Shown here: positions 1 through 8,343 of the stretch, piece by piece
Position numbering within the stretch: position 1 is the first letter of the stretch
Layout: each line of letters opens with the position of its first letter
Origin: Aquidulcibacter sp.
GTDB lineage: Bacteria > Pseudomonadota > Alphaproteobacteria > Caulobacterales > Aquidulcibacteraceae
Direction of reading: 5' to 3'
DNA: 42,290 bases
Assembly: GCF_020253525.1 (NCBI RefSeq)
Contig: NZ_JADCBK010000101.1
Span: 1 to 42,290, forward strand
The notes under the pieces: generated by a model
Databases searched by the model: none
Told to the model about the DNA's origin: nothing
Seen by the model: only the letters and a program-made list of their open reading frames with translations
Position numbers and translations under genes: made by a program

Positions 1-2
1 CA

Positions 3-653
3 GACGTTGGGGGTGGTTGGTTCCTGCCGCGTTTGGCAGGCGAGATTGGCATGTGGCTGGCCCTGACCGGCACGCGCCTAAAAGCCGCCGATTGTGTGGC
101 TGCGGGGATTGTGACCCATTTTGTACCCAGTGAGCTTCTCGATGCTGCCAAGGCACAGGTGGCAGGGGCCATGTCGACCCATACGCCACTCTTGGCGCTT
201 AAATCCGGGCTTGCGGCCTTGGATGAAGGGGCGGGGAGGCTGCAACATTTAACCCCCGAAACCCTCGCGATCATCAATCGCTGCTTTAACCGCGAGAGTG
301 TTGAGGCGATCATGGCAGCCCTATCTAGCGACGAAAGCGAATGGGCACACGAACAGGCCCGCGTCTTGGCGCAAAAGTCGCCACAGACCCTAAAAGTTGC
401 CTTCCGGCAGTTGCGCGAGGGGCGAGCCGCCACAGACTTTGCGGCCCATATGGCGATGGAATATCGGATTGGTGCGCGCGTTGTGCGCCGACAGGATTTC
501 CTCGAAGGGGTGCGCGCGGTCATTATCGACAAGGATCAAGCACCAAAATGGCATCCGGCAACCCTTGCTGAGGTGGATGATGCTTTGCTTGATGCAATCT
601 TCGCCCCCCTGGCACCGGGCGAGGGCACAGAATGGGAGCCCATCACATGGTAG
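3..653 (+). CDS. 3-hydroxyisobutyryl-CoA hydrolase, C-terminal part (5' end outside window)
   Basis: The frame is open from the first bases of the window, so the gene begins upstream; at least 216 codons are present. The visible start reads DVGGGWFLPRLAGEIG followed by LALTGTRLKAADCVAAGIVTHFV, a signature of the crotonase superfamily and specifically of the 3-hydroxyisobutyryl-CoA hydrolase branch. The later stretch with AMEYRIGARVVRRQDFLEGVRAV and a DKDQAPKWHP-type tail is also typical of that branch. The family hydrolyses 3-hydroxyisobutyryl-CoA to 3-hydroxyisobutyrate in valine breakdown. The next gene, mmsB, overlaps its end by 7 bases and acts on the product, which supports the call. An ordinary enoyl-CoA hydratase is the alternative, but the long C-terminal segment argues against it. 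Confidence 0.88.
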   Translation, partial: DVGGGWFLPRLAGEIGMWLALTGTRLKAADCVAAGIVTHFVPSELLDAAKAQVAGAMSTHTPLLALKSGLAALDEGAGRLQHLTPETLAIINRCFNRESVEAIMAALSSDESEWAHEQARVLAQKSPQTLKVAFRQLREGRAATDFAAHMAMEYRIGARVVRRQDFLEGVRAVIIDKDQAPKWHPATLAEVDDALLDAIFAPLAPGEGTEWEPITW

Positions 654-1534
654 ATATCGCCTTTATCGGTTTGGGGGCTATGGGCTCTGGCATGGCCGCT
701 AATCTGGCCAAGGCGGGGCACCGGGTGCGCGCTTTTGATCTGGTACCTGCCGCCATTGAAGCAGCCGTGGCAGCAGGATGTGTCGCCGCACCCTCAGTCA
801 GCCAAGCCGTTTCAGGCGCGGACTTCGTGGTGACGATGTTGCCAACTGGCGCGCATGTACTGGAGGTCTATCAACAGGGTGAAGGCGTTCTGGCCCATGC
901 GCGTCCGGATGCTGCCCTTATTGATTGCTCGACCATCTCCGTGGAAGATGCGCGCGCCGTGGGTGAAGCGGCTCGCGCGGATGGATTTTTAATGTGTGAT
1001 GCGCCTGTTTCGGGCGGCGTTGCAGCCGCTGCTGCGGGCACATTGACCTTCATGGTCGGTGGATCAGAAGTCGAATTTGAGAAGGCAAAACCCGTATTGC
1101 AAGCTATGGGCAAAGCGGTGGTCCACGCGGGCCAATCTGGGGCAGGTCAGGCGGCAAAAATCTGCAACAATATGTTGTTGGCCATCTCGATGATCGGCAC
1201 GTGTGAGGCATTTGTGTTGGCTGAAAAGCTTGGATTAGACGCAAAAGCTTTCTTTGACATTGCCTCCCAATCCTCGGGTCAGAGCTGGTCGATGACAAGC
1301 TATGCGCCGGTGCCAGGATTGGTGCCAAGCGCCCCTTCCAACCGAGATTTTACCAACGGATTTGCCGGTGCGCTGATGTTGAAGGATTTAAGGCTGGCAT
1401 TAGAGGCAACCCATCATGTGGGTATGACTGCCGCCTTAGCCTTAAAATCAGAAGAGATTTATAGTGAATATATTCTTAAATATTCGCCAGGCCGTGATTT
1501 TTCCGGCGTAATTGATATGCTTAGGAACCAGTAA
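647..1534 (+). CDS. mmsB: 3-hydroxyisobutyrate dehydrogenase
   Basis: This 295-residue NAD-dependent dehydrogenase oxidises 3-hydroxyisobutyrate to methylmalonate semialdehyde in valine catabolism. The N-terminus carries the Rossmann motif GLGAMGSGMAANLAKAGH. The substrate motif DAPVSGGVAAAAAGTL lies near residue 120, and the catalytic-lysine segment GQAAKICNNM near residue 170. Length and motif order match the beta-hydroxyacid dehydrogenase family. I start at the ATG at 647, giving MVDIAFIGLG; the ATG at 632 in the same frame would add five residues. The start overlaps the stop of the hydrolase gene, implying translational coupling and one transcript. The two enzymes catalyse consecutive steps. 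Confidence 0.92.
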   Translation: MVDIAFIGLGAMGSGMAANLAKAGHRVRAFDLVPAAIEAAVAAGCVAAPSVSQAVSGADFVVTMLPTGAHVLEVYQQGEGVLAHARPDAALIDCSTISVEDARAVGEAARADGFLMCDAPVSGGVAAAAAGTLTFMVGGSEVEFEKAKPVLQAMGKAVVHAGQSGAGQAAKICNNMLLAISMIGTCEAFVLAEKLGLDAKAFFDIASQSSGQSWSMTSYAPVPGLVPSAPSNRDFTNGFAGALMLKDLRLALEATHHVGMTAALALKSEEIYSEYILKYSPGRDFSGVIDMLRNQ

Positions 1535-1612
1535 AGTTCATTTTAACAAGATATTAGAGACTTTGCCTTAAGTTATCTCGAAACGTCGAAGAATACGGCG
1601 GGAGAAAAAATT

Positions 1613-2119
1613 ATGGCGGGTCAAACACAACAAAATTCTGTCGGCGAACTGGTCGAGGAATCGAGCTTAAGCGAATATCGTCGTGCGCTCTCTTTGGTTG
1701 AGCGTCTCCATCGTCAATTGCTAGACGTGGTGAAGGACGATTTGGATCGGGCGGGTCATGATGATTTGACCCCCGTTCAAGCGCTTTTGATCTTCAACAT
1801 CGGGGATGCCGAATGGTCGGCCGGTGAACTGAAGTCGCGTGGCTTCTACCTTGGTTCGAACGTTTCTTATAATTTGAAGAAGCTACACGAGCTGGGCTAT
1901 GTCGAAAGCGGCAAGTCCTTGCATGACAAGCGTCAAATCCGTTTGCGTCTGACGCAGGCTGGCAGCGATTTGCGCAAGCAGTTGGACACCATGTTCCAAC
2001 GCCATGCAGCCACTTTGAGCCCCGTTGGTGGCGTGGAAAGCCCAGATCTGGTCTCGTCAAACAAGACATTGACCCGTTTGGAGCGCTTCTGGGCCGACCA
2101 AATTCGCTTCCGCCTGTAA
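1613..2119 (+). CDS. ldtR: LdtR-like winged-helix (MarR-type) transcriptional regulator
   Basis: The 168-residue protein has a MarR-like winged-helix core. An N-terminal helix (SLVERLHRQLLDVVKDDL) is followed by LTPVQALLIFNIGD and ELKSRGFYLGSNVSYNLKKL as the recognition region, then the wing (KSLHDKRQIRLRLT) and a C-terminal helix. The signature GSNVSYNLKKL is shared with LdtR of Liberibacter and its alphaproteobacterial relatives, which regulate L,D-transpeptidase and stress genes. A GGGAG ribosome-binding site precedes the ATG. It is flanked by a 78-base leader and a strong terminator, so it is probably monocistronic. The target genes cannot be read here; no L,D-transpeptidase gene is in the window. 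Confidence 0.8.
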   Translation: MAGQTQQNSVGELVEESSLSEYRRALSLVERLHRQLLDVVKDDLDRAGHDDLTPVQALLIFNIGDAEWSAGELKSRGFYLGSNVSYNLKKLHELGYVESGKSLHDKRQIRLRLTQAGSDLRKQLDTMFQRHAATLSPVGGVESPDLVSSNKTLTRLERFWADQIRFRL

Positions 2120-2146
2120 TCGGGCAAGCCAAGTCTCAATCAAATT

Positions 2147-2178
2147 GCCGCTATCGAGGCTTCGATAGCGGCTTTTTT
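2147..2178 (+). terminator. Rho-independent terminator after the LdtR-like gene
   Basis: A perfect 11-bp stem (2147-2157 with 2162-2172) has a 4-base loop and is followed at once by six T residues (2173-2178). It begins 27 bases after the stop codon at 2117-2119. This is a textbook intrinsic terminator and insulates hemA from upstream transcription. Confidence 0.92.
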
Positions 2179-2311
2179 GTGCTGTTTTGACGCTAGCATC
2201 TGTTTGCTGCGACATATTGCCTATGGCTTTGTGATCGATTTCGTCTACTTATCCTTCCAAGACTGATCGGAATAACGCTCACCAAGAGGGGGCCGCTGGG
2301 CCCAACTTGCT

Positions 2312-3532
2312 ATGGATTATGAAAGCGCCTTCAAAAAGGCCGTCACGGAAGTCCGCAATGAAGGGCGTTATCGGGTATTTGCCGATGTGAAACGCATCCA
2401 AGGCCAGTTTCCCCGTGCCCGCCGACGCACGGAAGCGGGGGAGCAAGACATCGTAATCTGGTGTTCCAACGATTATTTGGGGCAGGGCCAACACCCGCGC
2501 GTGTTAGAAGCCATGACCCGTGCTATTGAGGATGTTGGGGCGGGCTCTGGCGGCACACGTAATATTTCTGGCACAACCAGCTTCCACGTCGATTTGGAAC
2601 ATGAATTAGCCGATTTGCATCAGAAGGAAGCAGCCCTTCTATTCACATCTGGCTATGTCGCCAATGACGCGACTTTGGCAACCATGTCGCGGATTTTGCC
2701 AGGCTGTATCATTTTCTCAGATGAGAAAAACCACGCCTCCATGATTGAGGGCATTCGCCGTTCTGGGTGCGAGAAGCGGGTATTCCGGCACAATGATGTC
2801 GCCCATCTGGAAGCTTTGCTGGCGCGTGCACCGATCGATGCGCCTAAGCTGATTGCGTTTGAAAGCGTCTATTCCATGGACGGGGACGTCTCGCCGATCC
2901 ATGCGATTTGCGATCTGGCTGAGCGCTATAATGCCATGACCTATCTCGACGAAGTCCATGCCGTGGGCCTTTATGGGGCACGCGGCGCAGGGATTGCCGA
3001 GCGGGACGGGGCCTTAGATCGGATCGACGTGATTGAAGGCACCCTTGGCAAAGCCTTTGGCCTGATGGGCGGCTATATCGCAGGTAGCCATGCCATGGTG
3101 GATGCCATTCGCTCCTTTGCCCCTGGCTTTATCTTCACAACCTCTTTGGCACCGGTTTTGGCCGCGGGCGCGCTAGAAAGTGTGCGCATCTTGAAGAGTG
3201 CAGAGGGTGCTGATTTGCGGGCACGTCACCAGCGTCAAGCCAATCTGCTCAAGCGCTTGTTCCTTGAAGCGGGCCTGCCAGTCATGGAAAGCTCCACCAC
3301 CCATATCGTGCCTCTGCTGGTTGGGGATGCTGTGCAATGTAAGGCCATTTCAGACCGGCTGCTGCAAGACCATGGCGTTTATGTGCAGCCGATCAACTTC
3401 CCGACCGTATCGCGCGGGACAGAGCGGTTGCGCTTTACTCCAAGCCCCTTGCACGATGATGGCTTATGTGAAGCCTTGGTTCAGTCAGTCCTTGATGTGT
3501 GGCACACCAAGGCAAGTAGCCAAGTCGCCTAA
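2312..3532 (+). CDS. hemA: 5-aminolevulinate synthase
   Basis: This 406-residue PLP enzyme condenses glycine with succinyl-CoA to form 5-aminolevulinate, the first step of haem synthesis by the C4 (Shemin) route used by alphaproteobacteria and mitochondria. Fold-type I alpha-oxoamine synthase motifs are visible: [13 protein letters not shown] near the N-terminus, [11 protein letters not shown], the PLP-aspartate segment [12 protein letters not shown], and the Schiff-base lysine in [16 protein letters not shown]. Length equals the family norm. The ATG at 2312 gives the usual [11 protein letters not shown] opening, though no strong ribosome-binding site is seen. An isolated promoter region (2179-2311) precedes it. 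A small gene follows after 2 bases. Confidence 0.95.
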   Translation: MDYESAFKKAVTEVRNEGRYRVFADVKRIQGQFPRARRRTEAGEQDIVIWCSNDYLGQGQHPRVLEAMTRAIEDVGAGSGGTRNISGTTSFHVDLEHELADLHQKEAALLFTSGYVANDATLATMSRILPGCIIFSDEKNHASMIEGIRRSGCEKRVFRHNDVAHLEALLARAPIDAPKLIAFESVYSMDGDVSPIHAICDLAERYNAMTYLDEVHAVGLYGARGAGIAERDGALDRIDVIEGTLGKAFGLMGGYIAGSHAMVDAIRSFAPGFIFTTSLAPVLAAGALESVRILKSAEGADLRARHQRQANLLKRLFLEAGLPVMESSTTHIVPLLVGDAVQCKAISDRLLQDHGVYVQPINFPTVSRGTERLRFTPSPLHDDGLCEALVQSVLDVWHTKASSQVA

Positions 3533-3534
3533 TC

Positions 3535-3861
3535 ATGGCAGAGGATGCGCAGCCAGATCCCCTGCTTAGGGAACTGGCCACGCGAGAAATCTATATTGAA
3601 CGGCAATTTCGCGGGCCTTATGCGCAGGTGCGCGCCATTGATGCCCTGACGGGTCTAGAAGTTGCTGTGACGACGCCTGCAAGTGCCGCTCAATTTGATC
3701 AGCATCGACTAGCCTTACGCAAGCTTGGCCAATGTCTTGTGGCCCAGGGCCATTTGGTCATTAAAGTCGACGAACAAAAACAAAGTAATCACTCAGAAAA
3801 ATCGGCGGATGTAGCGCAGAGCACATCCGCCATTCTGCCTAAAGGGGGCATCTATACTTGA
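3535..3861 (+). CDS. Small conserved protein downstream of hemA (DUF6898-like, tentative)
   Basis: This 108-residue soluble protein starts 2 bases after the hemA stop and is almost certainly co-transcribed. The first 75 residues look like a compact domain: REIYIERQFRGPYAQVRAID, then ALTGLEVAVTTPASAAQFDQ, then a helix LALRKLGQCL. This pattern reminds me of the small alphaproteobacterial DUF6898 family, but that match is from memory and weak. The tail after residue 80 is polar and unstructured. A 9-bp inverted repeat (3804-3812 with 3823-3831) lies inside the 3' end of the coding region. No catalytic motif, signal peptide or membrane segment is visible. Function unknown. Confidence 0.6.
   Translation: MAEDAQPDPLLRELATREIYIERQFRGPYAQVRAIDALTGLEVAVTTPASAAQFDQHRLALRKLGQCLVAQGHLVIKVDEQKQSNHSEKSADVAQSTSAILPKGGIYT
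3804..3831. repeat. Inverted repeat inside the 3' end of the hemA-downstream gene
   Basis: GGCGGATGT (3804-3812) and ACATCCGCC (3823-3831) form a perfect 9-bp stem with a 10-base loop. No T-run follows, so it is not a classical intrinsic terminator. It could stabilise the 3' end of the hemA transcript or mark a Rho-linked end. Confidence 0.5.
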
Positions 3862-3924
3862 GATCGAAGCCCCCGATGCAAAAATGGCATTTTGACGAAG
3901 GGCTATGCCGTCTAAATCGCAATC

Positions 3925-4344
3925 CTATCGGCCACGAACCCCACGGCCTAAACCGATCTGGCGGGCAAATTCGCTGCGACGTTTCGCATAATTTGGCGCG
4001 ACCATTGGGTAGTCAGCTGGCAGATTCCAGCGGCGGCGATATTCCTCGGGCGACAAATTATACTTCGAGCGCAAGTAACGCTTGAGCATTTTCAGCTTTT
4101 TTCCATCTTCAAGGCAAACAATATAATCATCGGTAATAGACTTACCCAAGCTTACAGCTGCCTTGGGCTTTTCGGTTGGCTTCTCAAAATCGTCATTCGA
4201 TAATGTAACCAAACTTTTGTGGATGCTGCGAATGAGTTCGCTAAGATTTTCAGCTTTAATCTCATTGGCATTTACATAGGAGGAGACAATTTCAGTCGTC
4301 ATTTCTAAGATATCCGAGTTTGCGTGCTCTTTTTGATTGCGCAT
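3925..4344 (-). CDS. MucR/Ros-family transcriptional regulator with degraded zinc finger
   Basis: This protein of about 139 residues matches the Ros/MucR family along its C-terminal half: DYIVCLEDGKKLKMLKRYL, then NLSPEEYRRRWNLPADYPMV and APNYAKRRSEFARQIGLGRG. The family binds AT-rich DNA and controls surface polysaccharide, motility and cell-cycle genes in alphaproteobacteria. The zinc site of Ml-type members (C-x2-D-x9-H-x3-H) reads here C77, D80, Y90, K94, so both histidines are gone. I chose the ATG at 4344 because GAGGA lies 10 bases upstream; an ATG at 4389 has no such site, and one at 4302 is possible. It diverges from glyA across an AT-rich gap. Confidence 0.88.
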   Translation of the reverse strand: MRNQKEHANSDILEMTTEIVSSYVNANEIKAENLSELIRSIHKSLVTLSNDDFEKPTEKPKAAVSLGKSITDDYIVCLEDGKKLKMLKRYLRSKYNLSPEEYRRRWNLPADYPMVAPNYAKRRSEFARQIGLGRGVRGR

Positions 4345-4689
4345 CTTTCTACAGTCCTCGCTTAGGTTGTTATGGAGTGACTGATACATCTGAATTGATC
4401 ATGGATTAAGGTGCACTTATTCAATAAAAGATTTTGCGACCATTTTCTAAGCTTGAATTCAGGCCTATTTGTGTTGACCAGAAATTCTAGATATTTGATT
4501 TTGCGCAGAAAAAATTCGAAGAGAAAGATAGATTTTTTATGAATATATCGAAAACAAGAATTTTCATTGTGATTAACCTTAGAAATGTGGAGATTTCGTG
4601 GATTTACCTTGTAGTAATTGAAGAGCCTTGTCCTGTTGCATGAAGCGCCTAGGTTCATGTATGACGGACCAAACGGAGACATAGCTACC
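4345..4689. promoter_or_regulatory. AT-rich divergent control region between the MucR-like gene and glyA
   Basis: These 345 bases between divergent genes are much richer in A and T than the surroundings, especially 4420-4600, which has many TA steps and A/T runs. MucR proteins are known to prefer such DNA and often regulate themselves, so this is a natural candidate target, by inference. No gene, known riboswitch fold or clear dyad operator was recognised. The glyA ribosome-binding GGAG lies at 4675-4678. Confidence 0.45.
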
Positions 4690-5988
4690 ATGACATCCCT
4701 CGCAGAAAGCCAAAATACTGTAAGCAAAGATTCTTTTACGGCTTCGCTGGGGTCTAAAGATTCTGCCCTTGCGGCAGCGATTGCTGAGGAATTGCACCGA
4801 CAGCAGTCGCAGATTGAGCTTATCGCCTCGGAAAACATTGTATCCCGCGCCGTCTTGGAAGCCCAGGGTTCGGTTTTGACCAATAAATATGCCGAAGGCT
4901 ATCCGGGCCGGCGCTATTATGGTGGTTGTGAATTTGTAGATGTTGCAGAAAATCTCGCACTCGAACGGGCGAAGGCTTTGTTTGATTGCAGCTATGCTAA
5001 CGTACAACCCCACTCTGGGGCTCAGGCCAACCAAGCTGTCTTTATGGCGCTCTTGAAGCCAGGCGATACGTTCCTTGGCCTTGACTTGGCAAGTGGGGGC
5101 CACCTCACACATGGCTCGCCCGCAAACCAATCTGGCAAGTGGTTTAACGCGATTTCTTATGGCGTTCGTCCCGATACCCATTTGATTGACTATGATGCTG
5201 TTGAGGCTTTGGCCAAGGAGCATCAGCCAAAGGTGATTATTGCGGGTGGATCGGCTTATCCACGCCAGATCGACTTTGCGCGCTTCCGGGCCATTGCTGA
5301 TTCTGTCGGGGCTTATTTCATGGTGGATATGGCGCATTTTGCCGGTCTGGTTGCCGGCAAAGCCCATCCCAACCCTCTGGACCACGCCCATGTTGTGACA
5401 ACGACAACCCACAAGACCCTTCGTGGGCCACGGGGCGGCATGATTTTGTCCAATGATGAAGCCTTGGGCAAGAAGTTCAATTCCGCTGTTTTCCCGGGCT
5501 TGCAGGGTGGTCCACTGATGCATGTTATCGCGGCAAAGGCGGTGGCATTTGGTGAGGCATTAACGCCTGAGTTCCAAGCCTATGCCCGCCAAGTCGTTGC
5601 CAATGCACAGGCCATGGCCGCAGCGGTAAAGGCGGGGGGCTTTGATCTGGTCTCTGGTGGCACAGATACACATGTCGTTTTGGTCGATCTGCGGCCGAAG
5701 GATTTGACCGGCAAGGCCAGTGAAGCCGCTTTGGAGCGCGCAGGCTTTACCTGCAACAAGAATGGCGTGCCTTTTGATCCCAAGCCACCTGCGACCACTT
5801 CAGGCGTTCGTTTGGGTTCGCCAGCAGGCACCACACGCGGCTTCGGCACCGAAGAATTCACTTGGATTGGCAATAAGATCGTGGAAGTCTTAGATGCGCT
5901 TGCCGGTACGCCCGATGGCAATCCGGAAGTGGAAACCCGCGTGCGGCGCGAAGTTGAAGCGATGTGCGCCCGTTTCCCAATCTATTGA
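4690..5988 (+). CDS. glyA: Serine hydroxymethyltransferase
   Basis: This 432-residue PLP enzyme interconverts serine and glycine with tetrahydrofolate, supplying one-carbon units. Diagnostic motifs are [49 protein letters not shown] (PLP aspartate) and [15 protein letters not shown], which holds the PLP lysine. Length and motif spacing are normal. The frame is open upstream to 4618, but ATG 4690 fits the alphaproteobacterial N-terminus and has GGAG 11 bases before it; ATG 4657 is a less likely alternative. glyA followed by nrdR and rib genes is a common alphaproteobacterial order. A short hairpin (6001-6006 with 6012-6017) lies before nrdR. Confidence 0.96.
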   Translation: MTSLAESQNTVSKDSFTASLGSKDSALAAAIAEELHRQQSQIELIASENIVSRAVLEAQGSVLTNKYAEGYPGRRYYGGCEFVDVAENLALERAKALFDCSYANVQPHSGAQANQAVFMALLKPGDTFLGLDLASGGHLTHGSPANQSGKWFNAISYGVRPDTHLIDYDAVEALAKEHQPKVIIAGGSAYPRQIDFARFRAIADSVGAYFMVDMAHFAGLVAGKAHPNPLDHAHVVTTTTHKTLRGPRGGMILSNDEALGKKFNSAVFPGLQGGPLMHVIAAKAVAFGEALTPEFQAYARQVVANAQAMAAAVKAGGFDLVSGGTDTHVVLVDLRPKDLTGKASEAALERAGFTCNKNGVPFDPKPPATTSGVRLGSPAGTTRGFGTEEFTWIGNKIVEVLDALAGTPDGNPEVETRVRREVEAMCARFPIY

Positions 5989-6043
5989 GGTGGCGGCGAG
6001 GTGAGGGGTGGCCTCACTGAGCGTGCTTTCGAAAGGATAATCC

Positions 6044-6538
6044 ATGCGTTGCCCCTTCTGCGGATTTGCTGACACGCAGGTGAAGGATTCGCGTCCGGCT
6101 GAGGATGGCGTTTCGATCCGACGGCGGCGGCAATGCCCGGCATGTGGCGGGCGCTTTACGACGTTTGAGCGGGTGCAATTGCGCGAGCTGAAAGTCATTA
6201 AGCGCGATGGAACGCGCGAATTGTTCGACCGCGACAAGCTGCACCGTTCGGTGGCCATTGCGTTGCGCAAGCGCGAAGTCCCAGAAGAACGGATTGAACA
6301 TCTGATTTCAGGCATTGTTCGTCGTCTGGAAACGTCGGGTGAGACCGAGATTTCAACCAGCACGGTCGGTCAATTTGTTTTGGATGCTTTGGGAGAAACA
6401 GACCCCGTTGCTTTCGTCCGTTACGCTTCAGTGTATCGGGATTTCCGCGAGGCCGAAGATTTCAACCGCTTTGTCGATGATGAGCTTGGTGCGTTGAAGG
6501 AAAGCTTAAAGCGTCGGGGCAGTGTGCGTGACGATTAA
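6044..6538 (+). CDS. nrdR: Transcriptional repressor NrdR
   Basis: This 164-residue zinc-ribbon/ATP-cone repressor controls ribonucleotide reductase genes in response to bound ATP or dATP. The N-terminal zinc ribbon has CPFC at residues 3-6 and CPAC further on, with [18 protein letters not shown] matching the family. The ATP-cone begins at [19 protein letters not shown] and ends in [19 protein letters not shown]. Length is typical. A good ribosome-binding site (AAAGGA) precedes the ATG. The 3' end overlaps or nearly abuts ribD. NrdR boxes of target genes were not seen in this window. Confidence 0.96.
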   Translation: MRCPFCGFADTQVKDSRPAEDGVSIRRRRQCPACGGRFTTFERVQLRELKVIKRDGTRELFDRDKLHRSVAIALRKREVPEERIEHLISGIVRRLETSGETEISTSTVGQFVLDALGETDPVAFVRYASVYRDFREAEDFNRFVDDELGALKESLKRRGSVRDD

Positions 6539-7229
6539 GCCGGCGATGGATCGCCCGAAGATCACATTGAAATTGGCGACCAGTCTGGATGCCCGTATTG
6601 CGACGGTGACGGGGCAAAGCCAGTGGATCACAGGACCAGAATCGCGGACTGAAGTTCATCGTATGCGCGCGCGCCATGATGCAGTGTTGACAGGCATTGG
6701 CACTGTTTTGGCCGATGACCCCGAGCTTACAGCACGGCTGGATCCACCCGCGCCCCAACAGCCCTTACGGGTGGTCCTTGATTCTGCCGCGCACTTGCCG
6801 CTGGACAGCAAGCTTGTCACAACAAGCGATCAAGCAACCCTGATTTGGTGTACTTCAACCTCGCTTCCCGACCGGCCTTTGGAGGGTAAGCCAGGGGTTT
6901 ATCATCATCAAATCAGCAAAAACCGAGCGGGCAAGACGGGCCTCGACCTTGAGGCGGTGCTGCATATGTTGCGCGAAACCTACAACGTCAAAACTGTGAT
7001 GGTGGAAACAGGACCCATTCTTGCCACTGCATTTGTCCGTGCTGGGTTGGTCGATCAAATAGCTTGGTTTCGCGCACCTATACTTTTGGGCGGTGATGGA
7101 CGGCCCGTCTTTGAAAGCCTAGAGGTTGAGGCCTTGTCGCAGGCTTTAGAGCTGCATCCAATAGAGCAACAAAAATTTGGTCGCGATGTGCTCGACCGCT
7201 TCGACTTAAGCCCAACTGAGAAGGCATAG
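6522..7229 (+). CDS. ribD: RibD reductase domain only (5-amino-6-(5-phosphoribosylamino)uracil reductase)
   Basis: The protein (up to 235 residues) matches only the C-terminal reductase half of bifunctional RibD. It shows [60 protein letters not shown], and the NADPH-side segment [20 protein letters not shown] followed by [11 protein letters not shown]. It would reduce the deaminated pyrimidine intermediate in riboflavin synthesis. The N-terminal zinc-dependent deaminase domain, with its HAE and PCxxxGRTPPC motifs, is entirely absent, and nrdR occupies the upstream DNA. The longest frame starts at GTG 6522 inside nrdR; GTG 6528 and ATG 6546 are plausible alternatives. ribE follows after 2 bases. 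Confidence 0.88.
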   Translation: MCVTIKPAMDRPKITLKLATSLDARIATVTGQSQWITGPESRTEVHRMRARHDAVLTGIGTVLADDPELTARLDPPAPQQPLRVVLDSAAHLPLDSKLVTTSDQATLIWCTSTSLPDRPLEGKPGVYHHQISKNRAGKTGLDLEAVLHMLRETYNVKTVMVETGPILATAFVRAGLVDQIAWFRAPILLGGDGRPVFESLEVEALSQALELHPIEQQKFGRDVLDRFDLSPTEKA

Positions 7230-7231
7230 GC

Positions 7232-7840
7232 ATGTTTACAGGGATTATCACCGATATTGGTACGATTGTCGCGAGGGATCACAAGCCCGGGACAGATGCG
7301 GTCTTCACCGTCGACAGCGGCTATGATGCTGCAAGCCTTGCCTTGGGCGCTTCTGTCAGCCACCAAGGGGTCTGCCTGACCCTGATTTCGTTTGAGGCCC
7401 TTGCATCTGGCGCCCGCTGGCGGGTGCAAGTCAGCCAAGAGACCATGGATGTGACCTGCGCCAAGGAATGGCAAGTCGGCACACAGCTCAATCTTGAACG
7501 GGCTCTTAAGCTTGGCGATGAATTGGGTGGCCATATGGTATCAGGCCATGTCGACGGGATTGGCGAAGTTGTTGCCGTGACACCAGAAAATGAGAGTCAC
7601 CGCGTCTCAATCAAGGTGCCAGAAGCATTGGCTAAATATGTCTCACCCAAGGGTTCAATCGCCGTTGATGGGGTTTCTTTGACCATCAATGAAGTTGATG
7701 ATGTGACCTTTGGGGTAAACATCATCCCTCATACCTGGCAAGTGACAACATTGGGTCGCCTAAAGGTAGGAACACGTGTTAATCTTGAAGCAGATCAAGT
7801 TGCACGTTACGTGGAACGCATCTTATCTCGTACGACCTGA
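7232..7840 (+). CDS. ribE: Riboflavin synthase, alpha subunit
   Basis: This 202-residue enzyme dismutates two 6,7-dimethyl-8-ribityllumazine molecules into riboflavin and a pyrimidine that is recycled. It has the expected two tandem lumazine-binding barrels. The first opens with MFTGIITDIGTI and contains SHQGVCLTLI; the second opens with GHMVSGHVDGIGEV and contains SIAVDGVSLTINEV. Length is standard. It starts 2 bases after ribD and ends 35 bases before ribH. In many alphaproteobacteria ribBA sits in that gap; here there is no room for it. Confidence 0.95.
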   Translation: MFTGIITDIGTIVARDHKPGTDAVFTVDSGYDAASLALGASVSHQGVCLTLISFEALASGARWRVQVSQETMDVTCAKEWQVGTQLNLERALKLGDELGGHMVSGHVDGIGEVVAVTPENESHRVSIKVPEALAKYVSPKGSIAVDGVSLTINEVDDVTFGVNIIPHTWQVTTLGRLKVGTRVNLEADQVARYVERILSRTT

Positions 7841-7875
7841 CGGCCACTTCATTCGCTTCAACCTTGGACTAGGCT

Positions 7876-8343
7876 ATGACCCTTTCTTTCGATCCACCCC
7901 ATCTCTTGTTCGTTGTTGGCGATTTCTATGCCCATATCGCCGAAGAATTGGTCGCGGGCGCTGCTGAAGCCATCAAGGCTGCCAATGGGACCTATGATGT
8001 CATCAAAGTTCCCGGAGCCTTTGAAATTCCAGCGGTGATTGCGCATGCGGATCGGGCAACGCATCGCCCGGCTGGTCGTCATTATGATGGCTATGTGGCG
8101 CTGGGGTGCGTTATTCGCGGCGAGACCTCTCACTATGACTATGTGTGCGGGGAAAGCGCCCGGGCTTTGATGGAACTTTCGGTCGAGGGCCTGCCGATTG
8201 GCTATGGTATCTTGACGGTCGAAAATGAAGCTCAAGCACTTGTTCGCGCCAAGCGTGACCAGAAGAATAAGGGTAGGGATGCTGTTGTCGCTTGCCTCAC
8301 CATGCTGTCGGTCAAGCGGCGTTTGAACATGGGCGGCGTATGA
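7876..8343 (+). CDS. ribH: 6,7-dimethyl-8-ribityllumazine synthase
   Basis: This 155-residue protein joins 5-amino-6-ribitylaminouracil with dihydroxybutanone phosphate, the penultimate riboflavin step. Motifs are VVGDFYAHIAEELVAGA, VPGAFEIPAVI, ALGCVIRGETSHYDYVC (with the catalytic histidine), GYGILTVENEAQA and the C-terminal AVVACLTMLSVKRRL. Length fits the family. Its TGA overlaps the nusB ATG in an ATGA arrangement (8340-8343), indicating translational coupling. Confidence 0.95.
   Translation: MTLSFDPPHLLFVVGDFYAHIAEELVAGAAEAIKAANGTYDVIKVPGAFEIPAVIAHADRATHRPAGRHYDGYVALGCVIRGETSHYDYVCGESARALMELSVEGLPIGYGILTVENEAQALVRAKRDQKNKGRDAVVACLTMLSVKRRLNMGGV

Noticed and set aside
4579-5523. 314-codon open frame on the minus strand across glyA
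   Set aside because: It is fully antisense to the well-supported glyA; no domain or ribosome-binding site.
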